DNA of 11,087 nt from Amoebophrya sp. AT5.2. Lineage: Eukaryota > Sar > Dinophyceae > Syndiniales > Amoebophryaceae. Under the pieces are notes generated by a model that was given only the letters and a program-made list of their open reading frames with translations, did not search any database and was not told where the DNA came from. The stretch is from the NCBI GenBank assembly GCA_005223375.1, contig RXOD01006158.1, positions 1 through 11,087 on the forward strand. Reading direction: 5' to 3'. A program made the position numbers and the translations under genes. Positions 1 through 11,087 of the stretch are shown in pieces. Position 1 is the stretch's first letter. Each line of letters begins with the position of its first letter.

Positions 1-1068
1 CTCTGTCCTCCTCCGCCGCCGTTCGGCAGGCAACAGTCGGCGTCGTCGAGGGTGTTGAGCAGCAGGCCCGTTGTTGTTCGCGGCGACGAGCGAGGGCCGC
101 CGCGCGGTATCGAGCTACAACTCGCGCTGTTCGACCCGTCCCCCAGACCCCCGGACGACCCGAACCGGTGCTCCACGTCGTCCGGCCGCACAGCGCCCCA
201 GCCTCCGGCGCGCGCCGCAAACGGCGTGGGACCGTTGCCCACCGTTCCGGCACGGGACCGTTGTTCGGAGCTGGCGGCCGAGGCCGACGTCGTCGCGGTC
301 CAGCGGCTAGCCAAACGTAACGAGCGGCGGGACGGCGGCAAAAAAGCGGAGGAGGCCCCGGCGCCGTCGCGAAACCCCCCGGAGCGTCGGCGAGATTCGT
401 GACCCTTCGTGAGAACATGGGGGTGGTGCTGCAGCCTATCGGGTGCGGAATGAAAGTTGCTGACGCCGAAAAGTTCCTTAAAGCTCTCCCCGTCGAAATA
501 GTAGTGCGAGTCCTCTTCCTGTAGCTGTAGTAGGGTTGTAGCGCTGTTGCTGTAGCGAGAGGTGGCGTGGGGAAAGCGGTGGCGGCAGAGCCGCTCGTGC
601 GCATCCTTCAGTTTCTGAAAAAAAACCACGCATCCTTCAGTTTCTGAAAAAAAAACCCTTTTTTTGCTGAGCTCTGAGGAGATCCCGCGCAAGCACTCAC
701 CGAGAGGAGACGCAGACGACTCGCCCGGGTCTAGCTGCTCGACGCCGCGTCGGTATGGAGAACGAGCTGGCGTGAACGTGGATCTCGCAGCCGTGAAAGT
801 CGAACAGGAGGTAGAGGCACGCGACAACCCGTCCTGGAGGCACGGGGAAGTCAGGCCGCCGCCGCTTGCTGGTGTGGGGGCGAGGAAAAAAATTGGAGCC
901 GCCACGCAGTAGCAGCAGAGGTTGGTGAGCAGGCGATTCCCCCGCTGCGTCGAAGGACCCGAAAACGAAATGCGCATCGCGTTCGTGTGGTGTTTGCTGT
1001 CTTCCTTGCGTTGCTTCTTGTTTGTGCGTGATGATCGTCGTTCGCGCGCGAGGCCGACGTGGATGGAG
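1..1068 (-). CDS. unrecognised protein, partial, at least two exons
   Basis: I do not recognise this gene. It reads right to left and runs off the left edge. Exon B is 1068-701 and exon C is 549-1. Exon B follows a pyrimidine-rich acceptor (TATCTGTCAG, ending at 1069) and closes with a strong donor, GTGAGTG, at 700. Its frame contains stretches such as DAHFVFGSFDAAG and VVACLYLLFDFHGCEIHVH, which look like folded protein. Exon B exits in phase 2. The only good acceptor I found that keeps the frame is CTACAG ending at 550, which gives a 151-nt intron and joins Arg to NSATTLLQLQEEDSHYYFDG. Exon C then stays open to position 1, turning Ser/Gly/Arg-rich after about position 400. An alternative acceptor at 615 also opens this frame (KLKDAHERLC) but does not match the phase of exon B. 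The 5' end is unresolved. No domain is identified; the strand and exon C are better supported than the exact borders. Confidence 0.5.
550..700 (-). other. inferred intron of the left-hand gene
   Basis: This 151-nt intron starts with GTGAGTGC at 700 and ends with CTACAG at 550, behind a pyrimidine-rich tract. It is the choice that keeps exons B and C in frame. Its length matches most introns in the neighbouring Hsp70 gene. It contains a 29-bp tandem duplication with two poly-T/CAG acceptor-like sites, ending at 615 and 644. The exact acceptor is therefore an inference from reading phase. Confidence 0.45.
600..657. repeat. 29-bp tandem duplication
   Basis: Two adjacent 29-bp copies (600-628 and 629-657) are identical over their first 26 bases and differ by one A in an A-run. 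Read on the minus strand, each copy contains eight or nine T residues followed by CAG, a classic 3' splice-site shape, then AAACTGAAGGATG. The repeat lies in the inferred intron of the left-hand gene. Confidence 0.9.
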
Positions 1069-1118
1069 CTGACAGATATGAAGTTGATGAAGAAGGCGAA
1101 CGTACTAGCGTCAGGTGT

Positions 1119-1502
1119 TTATTCATCAATGGCGTTATGCGGCTTGTTGTGCTGCGTGGCGTCAGGTGTTTGTGTTTCAGGGAAGATGCCACCGTTAGAG
1201 GCTAATGTCTTTCTCTTTGCTTGATCTTCTCCTTCTGTCTTTGTAAGTACAGTGGCAGCTAGCGTATCTGAATCTGGATCCGATGAAAATGTGATACTTA
1301 TTACAAATCCTTCTGAATCTACTCCCGGTCTATTTCCGCTCCATAAAAGAGGGACAGGAGATGCTCGCTGGCAATTTTGACAACCTTTTGTTTCTTGAAG
1401 AGGCCCTGGTAGTCTACTTATACGTGGCAGGCTTGTCGATAGCGATAGGCAGCACGATGCACGAGGATCAGGATGAGAGGCAAGTATGCTAGCACCACTC
1501 AT
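1119..1502 (-). CDS. candidate 5' exon or small separate ORF
   Basis: This is an ATG-to-TAA open frame of 127 codons just upstream of exon B of the left-hand gene, on the same strand. It is serine/threonine-rich, with no recognised domain, signal peptide or membrane segment. Two reading-phase-compatible donors lie inside it: GTAATAAG at 1304 and GTACTTAC at 1250. Either would join in phase 0 to exon B at 1068 and give introns of 236 or 182 nt. It could therefore be the first exon of that gene. Alternatively it could be a separate short gene; its TAA stop overlaps an AATAAA. Its codons are more AT-rich than those of the flanking exons, which weakens the case for coding. Confidence 0.28.
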   Translation of the reverse strand: MSGASILASHPDPRASCCLSLSTSLPRISRLPGPLQETKGCQNCQRASPVPLLWSGNRPGVDSEGFVISITFSSDPDSDTLAATVLTKTEGEDQAKRKTLASNGGIFPETQTPDATQHNKPHNAIDE

Positions 1503-2500
1503 TCATTTTTTCATGCCGGTAAAGCCTCATTTTTCAATCCGATCGCTGAACGCAAAACACGGAACCATTCATTCGTAAAACACTGAACAACTTTCGCATG
1601 GATTTGACCATTGCTGTTGACGACCACGACGGTGTAAGAGGAGATGTATGAACCAGTGATCATTTTTCCAGTCCTGGAATCGACGTGTCACGACCACGAG
1701 ATCTGCGCTGAATAACGACGATGCGTGAAAACAACTGATAGTGCGCACGCCAGATAGCTCCGTTTGCGCCGGCCCGGGCTTGCAACAATCCAGAGCGGCT
1801 GCGCTTCCCGCCCTTCTGTCGGATTGATTTCTTTTCTACTTTCTGTTCACTGTCTCAGCTCAGCACTGCGCGCGTTTTCATGTGGCATGTCTAATTCTAC
1901 CTACAATCGCAGGAGAGGAGCAGAGAAACGAGTTCCCAGCCGCCTCCTGGTGATCGTCAGCCTTTGAAGTGAAGCAATTTTGTACCGCTCATCAGATTTT
2001 GTGTAGAAGATACCAATTTTCTGTGCTCATTGAGTCTACCTTTCTTTGCAGGCCATCTCCCCGAGTCATTAATTTCAGCAGCTGTCCCTGATGCAAAACA
2101 TGTTGCTCTAGTGTGCGGAAACGAGTCCTACATGGAAGCTCTGCCCCTCATGTATCGGTCGTACCATGAGGGAAACCAACGACCATGCGCAATGCAGAAG
2201 AGTGCCCCCTCTTCTTGGCCGCTGCGCCAAGCGTCGACGATACGTATGTCCCCCGGCCGCGTGAGGAAGCTGAGACCGGACTTCAAATGTTGTTCTTACT
2301 ACGTTTCGAGGTTGTTCCAAGATCAAGCCGCTAGGTGTCGCTGTTTCCTAGGCCTGATACTCTTGTTGCAATAGGTTTTCAACTGGTGTTCCCTAGCTAT
2401 AGTTTCTCGCCTTCGAAGGTCTACAACTCTGTACGAAGGTGATCATAAGTATGCAGTAGTCAGCTCGTTCCCGTTCCTGGCACCATCACCAAGCAGCTGC
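1503..2500. other. intergenic region, no supported gene
   Basis: This stretch lies between the Hsp70 stop codon and the left-hand gene, so it should hold the Hsp70 3' UTR and the upstream region of the next minus-strand gene. I see no RNA gene or mobile element. The only coding hint is on the plus strand. A good acceptor (CCTTTCTTTGCAG, ending at 2051) is followed by an open frame to a TAG at 2372-2374, including the stretch DAKHVALVCGNESYMEALPL. A possible first exon starts with ATG at 1598 and exits in the right phase at a GTGTAAG donor at 1632. Composition support is weak, so I do not call it a gene. Confidence 0.5.
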
Positions 2501-5928
<3,428 letters not shown>

Positions 5929-7297
5929 TTTGAGTGTTTTTTTGTACAACTGGTAGCGCGACGTACAACGAAATGAATTAGAATTACTTTGTAGGACTAG
6001 CACAGCGAGTACTGGCCTGCGGTTGGTTTAAAAAGAAAGAAGATTGAGAAATTTGTCGGAGGCAAGTGTCGCTTCAGGCTAGGTAGGCGCGCGGTCGTAA
6101 GTTTGAGACGTTCAGTTCAAAATCTAATATGCGAGGTCGTGTGGACCGATTTACTTTATGTTTTTAGTTGGTTGTAGGTGTTGTAAGCGGGGGGTTTTCC
6201 TCTGTTCATGATAAGGAGAGATCACGGAGCTCTTCACGGGGGGTCAGTATGCCGGGATCCTTGTAGCGGGCGTCATGCATAGTGATCGGTCCGACACACA
6301 TTCATTGAACAGAGGCTCGGGATCTTCTTTCGGTCACATTGAGGACATCACAAGACATTTAGATTTTTCGGAGGCACGGCGGCACACAGATTCGGCGATG
6401 ACATCAAGAGAGACTCTGGCCTTTGATTTTGGACACGTTGCGTTATTTGCATGAGATAAACGACAAGTGAGCGACACCTGCAACATTCTGAGTATGTATG
6501 GCAGAAGTGGGCAGCTGGGGCCACGCGGTGGTGGCTAACGAGCCGCATCATGCAAGAAGTACAAGTACTCAGAAACATACTACCAAAAAATGCTAGACAG
6601 AGAATGCTTCCCAAGTGCACCCATGTGCGCAGAACAGCCACCCGTGAGGGGAAGAACCGAGTTCGGGACTGAGCGCGCTCGCGCAACGCTCGAGCCACTA
6701 TCTCGTCTTTATTTTTGTTCGTTCTCCTCTGCTGCGCGCGGGACGGAAGGACCCTCGCGCCCCTTTTTTGTTTGCCGTGCAAGTTTGGGTTTCGACAAGC
6801 CAATCACGCTGCAGCTCTTTTCGGGCGAAGAGTATCGCGCCTTTGCGTTTCTCAGACGCCAAATTTGGTGTGCTGTGATATGGGGAATCATTCAAATGCT
6901 CCCCGCATAGAGGCGAAGGGCATGCGTTTAATGGGCCTGCTGAGACATTGGCGCCATCCGGATGATGCTTGTGCTGTAGCCGAAGTTTGCAGAAAGAAAT
7001 ACCAGGGCGCCCAAAGTGTCTCCACGTCTCTTTCTCCGTTCGATTCCGACTACACACGCTGCGCAGCCGGACCCCCACCGTATTAAGAGCACACCCGGGT
7101 TAGAAGTGGCAAGAACGCTAGTACCACTACCATGCAGGTGACGCACGCCGCCCTCTTCTACCTGCACATGTAACGGACCTCCACGTCGTTTCTGGTCGTA
7201 CTAAAAATCTTGTAATTTTTATTGTTCGCAGCTGTTGCTTTAGTGACGCGCAACTGCACTTCACCTGCGGCAAACTCATCGCGGAGATAATTCGCTC
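5929..7297. other. intergenic region upstream of Hsp70, no supported gene
   Basis: This should hold the 3' UTR of the DHHC gene and the promoter and 5' UTR of Hsp70. Open frames occur on both strands (for example minus 6803-6348 and plus 6880-7086) but overlap one another, look like basic or cysteine-rich shadows, and have no recognisable domain. I found no clear TATA box and no GAAnnTTC heat-shock element. A CTACCAG acceptor-like site about 30 nt upstream of the Hsp70 ATG could serve a 5' UTR intron or trans-splicing, but nothing here proves that. Confidence 0.5.
7218..7223 (-). terminator. possible AATAAA poly(A) signal of the DHHC gene
   Basis: AATAAA occurs on the minus strand 75 nt past the TGA stop of the DHHC gene, inside a local AT-rich patch in otherwise GC-rich DNA. 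Many protists do not depend on this hexamer, so the assignment is tentative. Confidence 0.3.
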
Positions 7298-10200
7298 TCA
7301 GAACTGCGTGCTCGAGTATGCCCCGCACATGGGACTGACGCCGTCCCGCCCGCAGTGCGTAAACGGCAGAAACCAGCAGAGCGGATTTTTCCCGAACTTC
7401 TGCGCCAGGTCCTCGAGGACCGGCTGCCTCCACTGCCACTGCTTCCGCAGTCGCTCCCCCGCCGTCAACCCCCCGCTGAAGATTTGGTCCAATAGCATTT
7501 TCACCGTCTCATGCAAGCCGAAACCGAGCAGCAGAAGCGAAAAAACGTACGCCAGCAGGACGACCAAATAATTCGCCCGGCGCGGCGCTCGTCGTGTTCG
7601 TTTCCCGCGTCGCGACTTTTTACGCGCGCCTACCTCGTCTGCTTCCGGCACGCTTCTGCTGTGCAGTCGATCCGAAATTTCGACGCGTCGTCCGCCGCTG
7701 TCCGCATTGCACGCGACCTCGGTGGTCTGCACTTCCTCATCTCCAGACGAGCTCTCCGATGAGCTCTCATCAGTGACGCTCGAACTCGACAGCGAGCCGT
7801 CCCCCCGGCTGGCACGCAACGAACCCCGCCCCGACGGTCTCCGTGGCGCAGCTACCAGGAGGCCGGAAGAGCCTTGCTCACAACAAGCACCATTTTCTGT
7901 TTGGTCATCGGCGTGCCGCAGTTGCGCATCGCTGCAGTGGAACACGGCGGCGGCGTAAACGAGGCCAACCAGCTTGAGTAGCATGTCCAGCGAGACGAAC
8001 AAGAGCCAGTTGAAAAAGAACTTCGCGTTGCCGTGGTGGACGCAAGTCCCCAGAAACGGGCAGTGGTGGTCCCGTCGGAAGAAGCAACGCTCGCAGATGT
8101 GGCAGTGATGCGTCCTGCCGCCATGCTGCCGCAGCGCGCCGCAGTGCTTACAGCTGGAGGACGGGGGAGCCGCGGAGGAAGTGCGCTGCGTGGATCTTTT
8201 TGCGGAAACCACAGCACCACCACTGTTTTCGAAAGGAGTACTACTACTTTCTGACATCCCGGAGGCACGTCCACGGCGGTCGGGCCCGTCACTCAGCGTA
8301 AATGCAGCGGCGCCGTTTGGGGTTTCGCGCGACTCGGCTGTGGGGCGCGCAGCGCATGCCCGACCTCCTTCTGGCATCGCCGCAGAGCTGTCGCAGCTCC
8401 CGAACTCGAGGCCCAGAGCCGACGCGTAATGCGCCAGCATCATCAGGTCGACCCCCACGAGCGCTCCGCAGACTGCGTGCAGAAATCGAAAGCGCTTCTT
8501 TTTTCTCATTTCGAACGGCAGTGTGGGGGTAGTTCCTGTCGACGCTTGGTTCTCCAAATCCAAGGCCGGTCTCCACACCAGCGACAGAAACGCGCTGTTG
8601 GTCAGCGTCGAAGCCGGGAGCAGCCAGAGGTAAACAGCACTGTCAGTCAAAATATCGTGGATCCGCGCCGAAGAGTTCGCCCACTTCTGCGCCGCGACGC
8701 AGCCCCACGGCACCGCGAGCAGGAAAACGACGAAGAACGCGTGGAAGGGCCACGGCACTTCGGTGCCTGGTGTCCCCCGGTCCGCAGACATTGTTCTCTT
8801 TCGCCAGAGCGCGCGGAGGTGTACCGCCGCCGCCACCAGCGCAAAAAATCCGCAGGCCGCCATGGCCACTTCGTCGTAGCGCATTTCGTACTGCAGGCGC
8901 CGACAGCGAATCAGTGGCGGGTGCAGCGTGGTCGCGCCCACTCTGATTCCCGCACCCGAAGACCCCGAGGTCCTTCGCAGCGCGTCCTCGACGACCGACG
9001 CGACACCACCGTGGGACAACTCGGTCAGGAACTCCGAGGACGTCGAGGGCGGAAACGCGAGTCCTCCGACGCTCGACTTTGCAACACTGCCTCCTTGCTG
9101 ATGGTCATTCGGGGTACTGTTCTTGTTTGAGTCCAAAGCCGTCCCCCAAACACTTCCGGATGAAAATGCACTTGTGCCTGCCGCGGGCGTCCTGGTCGCT
9201 GCGGGCTCTTGGACGTCAAGCGCGCCCGCCCCCGACACCACTCGTTCCCACAACAGGTCGCCAAGCTTCAACTCGAAACTTCCCGAGTTGCTGTCCTCAA
9301 CGCACAACACCGACCGCCGTACCGCCTCCAGGCCCTTGTTGTCCCCCATCCGCCTCAGTTCATCTTCCGTGAACGCTCCCCGCAGCGGACTCGTTGTGGC
9401 CCCAAGAATATTGTGCCCCTGCTGCAAGAACAGAGGCGGTCCTAGGCCAGACCCAGACATCGCCGACGCGGTCACCAGCGTTGGGCCACCGCCCGAGACC
9501 CTCGACCCAAGCGACCCCGCCGAGGACATCAGCGCGACAGCCGAGCGCGTGCGCCGCTTGGTTTTCGACCGAACAGCGGGGGGCAATCCATTATGGTGGA
9601 CCTCATAGTCCTGATCTCTGGTGATACCAGTGGCCACCCCGGCCTCCACCGAGTCAAACAGCCCGACTTCGCTTTCATCTTCAGCGCCCTGCTGCACACG
9701 AATGCGTCGCGACCCCGATGTCGAAGTGCTCCTGTTAAGCGGTCGCGACTCCGACTCTTCCTCGCCCGCTTCTTTCTTACCGCTTAACTGTGCGTGGTAA
9801 ACTTCTTGTCGGGCAGCGACGCTGGCAGGAGTCCTTCCTGCGCTCGCGGCGTTGTGGGTGGCCGAAAATGACGCCGGCGGGTAGGTCTCCCAGAAGCGAG
9901 CAGAGTCGTATTCGTCGAGCGGGTCCGGTAGCCGTGTCGCCTCGCTGCGCATCGTACTGCCTTCGGGGCTGCGGGCGAGCTTGTTCGTCAGGTCCGGCTG
10001 TCTCTCGCGCGACGCCGACGCTTCTTCCTCCGCGATGCGTCTAAGGAGCGGCGCGGCCTTCGCGTCACGCTCTTCGTCCTCACTCTGCGGACGCTGCTCG
10101 TTGTCCGACTCTGCTGCAGCTGCTCCGCTCTCCAGAAATAAATTTTGGTTCGCAGCTTCGGACGGCGCCTCCGCCTCCTCGAAGCTCGACCAGCCGCTGG

Positions 10201-11087
10201 CGCCGCTTTGGGAGTGCGCCGAGCGTAACGGCGGCCAGGGCAGGTCCGAGCTTGAGCTTCCCCCTCCTACTCCTGCACTTCGATTTCGCCTGATCGGAAC
10301 ATCGGTGGACTCTCTCACACCGTGCTGCACCACGCGCGCGCTCTTCATGGCTGGGACGAAGTCCACGTCGTATCTGCTTCGGTCGATGAGGTACACCTCC
10401 CCCCCCTTGTACCACGTGTTGGACATGGAAGCGTCGACCTCCCCAAAAACGCCTTCTTCTTCGGGGAGCACTCCAGAGGTCGGCGCGAACGTGTACAAGT
10501 TCGGGAACAGCGCCGAAGCCGCCCGTCCGCCCGCCGGCGACCGTGGTGAGTACGAGCTCTGCTCGGAGAGGAAGTGCGGGGGCAGCACGTCGCCATCCTC
10601 GCCTCGGAGGAAGTCCTCCGCCTGTTCGTTTATGTTGGGGTTTTCCTCCTCCTCCTTCTCCTCTGCGCTGAGAAAATAGCGAAAGAGCTGAGGCCAGCTA
10701 CTCACGACGCGCAGTGCATCCGCGTACTCGGCAGTGCTGTGGCTGGGCAGCACGCTTCGCAGAAGCGATATCGTGACCGCCGCGAGCCCAGCGGCCGGGC
10801 CGTACGCGTCGCACTGGTATCGCCCGATGGGGCAGGTTTTCCGCGGCTCGTCGGAGAAGGGTGCTGCGCCGGGCCGAGACATCCAAAATGCCGTCGAAGG
10901 AGGCGTCGCATCCTCACGGAAAGCTGGCGGCGGCGGCGGTTCGTCGTGTTCAGAGTGCTCTGAGCCGAGGCCTCGTCCGGAAGTCGGATCCTGTGCCCCG
11001 GGCACCACTCCTCTCCCGTCGTCCGCTCGACCGCTGCGGCCTTCGAAGAACGCGGCTGAAGCTCCGCCGCGACCGAGCTCGATCGGC
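7298..11087 (-). CDS. large DHHC-type protein S-acyltransferase, 5' end outside window or at 10882
   Basis: This is a membrane enzyme predicted to attach palmitate to protein cysteines. Residue numbers count from codon 11008, a GTG that is not a eukaryotic start. The frame is open to the window edge. The first in-frame ATG is at 10882 (residue 43) in a weak context, so the true start may lie beyond the edge. Residues 1-700 are mostly low-complexity. Six likely membrane segments follow: about 716-735, 754-773, 792-812, 842-867, 995-1023 and 1146-1169. The cytosolic Cys-rich domain at 953-994 has C953, C956, H968, C969, C972, C975 and RRDHHCPF, with catalytic C983 and then C989. A TAGE at 1182-1185 sits where the family has TTxE, and a WFLPF lies near the end. 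The lumenal loop 1024-1145 is enlarged and Ser/Glu-rich. The frame is uninterrupted for at least 3.7 kb. Confidence 0.9.
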   Translation of the reverse strand, partial: PIELGRGGASAAFFEGRSGRADDGRGVVPGAQDPTSGRGLGSEHSEHDEPPPPPAFREDATPPSTAFWMSRPGAAPFSDEPRKTCPIGRYQCDAYGPAAGLAAVTISLLRSVLPSHSTAEYADALRVVSSWPQLFRYFLSAEEKEEEENPNINEQAEDFLRGEDGDVLPPHFLSEQSSYSPRSPAGGRAASALFPNLYTFAPTSGVLPEEEGVFGEVDASMSNTWYKGGEVYLIDRSRYDVDFVPAMKSARVVQHGVRESTDVPIRRNRSAGVGGGSSSSDLPWPPLRSAHSQSGASGWSSFEEAEAPSEAANQNLFLESGAAAAESDNEQRPQSEDEERDAKAAPLLRRIAEEEASASRERQPDLTNKLARSPEGSTMRSEATRLPDPLDEYDSARFWETYPPASFSATHNAASAGRTPASVAARQEVYHAQLSGKKEAGEEESESRPLNRSTSTSGSRRIRVQQGAEDESEVGLFDSVEAGVATGITRDQDYEVHHNGLPPAVRSKTKRRTRSAVALMSSAGSLGSRVSGGGPTLVTASAMSGSGLGPPLFLQQGHNILGATTSPLRGAFTEDELRRMGDNKGLEAVRRSVLCVEDSNSGSFELKLGDLLWERVVSGAGALDVQEPAATRTPAAGTSAFSSGSVWGTALDSNKNSTPNDHQQGGSVAKSSVGGLAFPPSTSSEFLTELSHGGVASVVEDALRRTSGSSGAGIRVGATTLHPPLIRCRRLQYEMRYDEVAMAACGFFALVAAAVHLRALWRKRTMSADRGTPGTEVPWPFHAFFVVFLLAVPWGCVAAQKWANSSARIHDILTDSAVYLWLLPASTLTNSAFLSLVWRPALDLENQASTGTTPTLPFEMRKKKRFRFLHAVCGALVGVDLMMLAHYASALGLEFGSCDSSAAMPEGGRACAARPTAESRETPNGAAAFTLSDGPDRRGRASGMSESSSTPFENSGGAVVSAKRSTQRTSSAAPPSSSCKHCGALRQHGGRTHHCHICERCFFRRDHHCPFLGTCVHHGNAKFFFNWLLFVSLDMLLKLVGLVYAAAVFHCSDAQLRHADDQTENGACCEQGSSGLLVAAPRRPSGRGSLRASRGDGSLSSSSVTDESSSESSSGDEEVQTTEVACNADSGGRRVEISDRLHSRSVPEADEVGARKKSRRGKRTRRAPRRANYLVVLLAYVFSLLLLGFGLHETVKMLLDQIFSGGLTAGERLRKQWQWRQPVLEDLAQKFGKNPLCWFLPFTHCGRDGVSPMCGAYSSTQF

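Noticed and set aside
52..402. Plus-strand open frame of 116 codons at the left edge
   Set aside because: It starts with a non-ATG codon and is Pro/Arg-rich; the minus-strand frame over the same bases joins in phase to a more protein-like exon.
1108..1171. 13-bp direct repeat GCGTCAGGTGTTT (1108-1120 and 1159-1171)
   Set aside because: It is short, with no other shared flanking sequence; too little to call an element or a duplication.
970..1224. Plus-strand frame starting MRIAFVWCLL, resembling a signal peptide
   Set aside because: It lies antisense to exon B and the candidate 5' exon on the minus strand. The rest of the frame is not convincing, but it cannot be fully excluded without transcripts.
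5929..6350. Heat-shock elements upstream of Hsp70
   Set aside because: I searched for GAAnnTTC or TTCnnGAA arrays and saw none; the nearest inverted pair, TTCATTGAA at about 6301, has the wrong spacing.
6880..7086. Plus-strand frame starting MGNHSN (myristoylation-like), 68 codons
   Set aside because: It overlaps other equally long frames on both strands and has no domain or promoter support.
8429..9130. Plus-strand open frame of 233 codons
   Set aside because: It is antisense to the DHHC coding frame, Arg/Gln-rich, and opens without ATG; it looks like a GC-rich shadow.
9981..10679. Plus-strand open frame of 232 codons
   Set aside because: It is the reverse of the Ser/Glu-rich N-terminal region of the DHHC protein and has no independent signal.
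11006..11008. GTG as the start of the DHHC protein
   Set aside because: Eukaryotic starts are almost always ATG, and the frame stays open upstream to the window edge. The start is either ATG at 10882 or outside the window.

Overview
The window is nuclear-type DNA from a eukaryote, probably a GC-rich unicellular protist. Exons are GC-rich, introns are AT-richer and follow GT..AG, and the encoded proteins carry long Ser/Glu/Arg-rich low-complexity stretches. The style suggests an alveolate (dinoflagellate, perkinsid or chromerid relative). That is inference; no lineage marker settles it.

All three genes I can support lie on the minus strand, so they read from right to left. (1) 11087-7298 is a very large intronless DHHC-type S-acyltransferase whose 5' end is open at the window edge. 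(2) 5928-2501 is a complete cytosolic-type Hsp70 of 636 residues in eight exons. All seven introns could be placed by GT..AG borders and by continuous reading frame. (3) 1068-1 is the 3'-open part of an unrecognised gene in at least two exons; a candidate 5' exon or separate small ORF lies at 1502-1119.

The most unusual structure is in Hsp70 intron 2. A near-perfect tandem duplication of about 316 bp carries the last 13-14 nt of exon 2 and its 5' splice site, so the intron holds a second exact donor. The Hsp70 also lacks the EEVD tail typical of cytosolic family members and ends in a basic tail, and it is rich in cysteines. A second, small tandem duplication (29 bp) in an intron of the left-hand gene copies a poly-T/CAG acceptor-like sequence.

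The genes show no obvious pathway link: a chaperone, a protein-lipidation enzyme and an unknown protein. The stretches 1503-2500 and 5929-7297 hold no gene I can support. I see no RNA gene, transposase, CRISPR array or prokaryotic feature.
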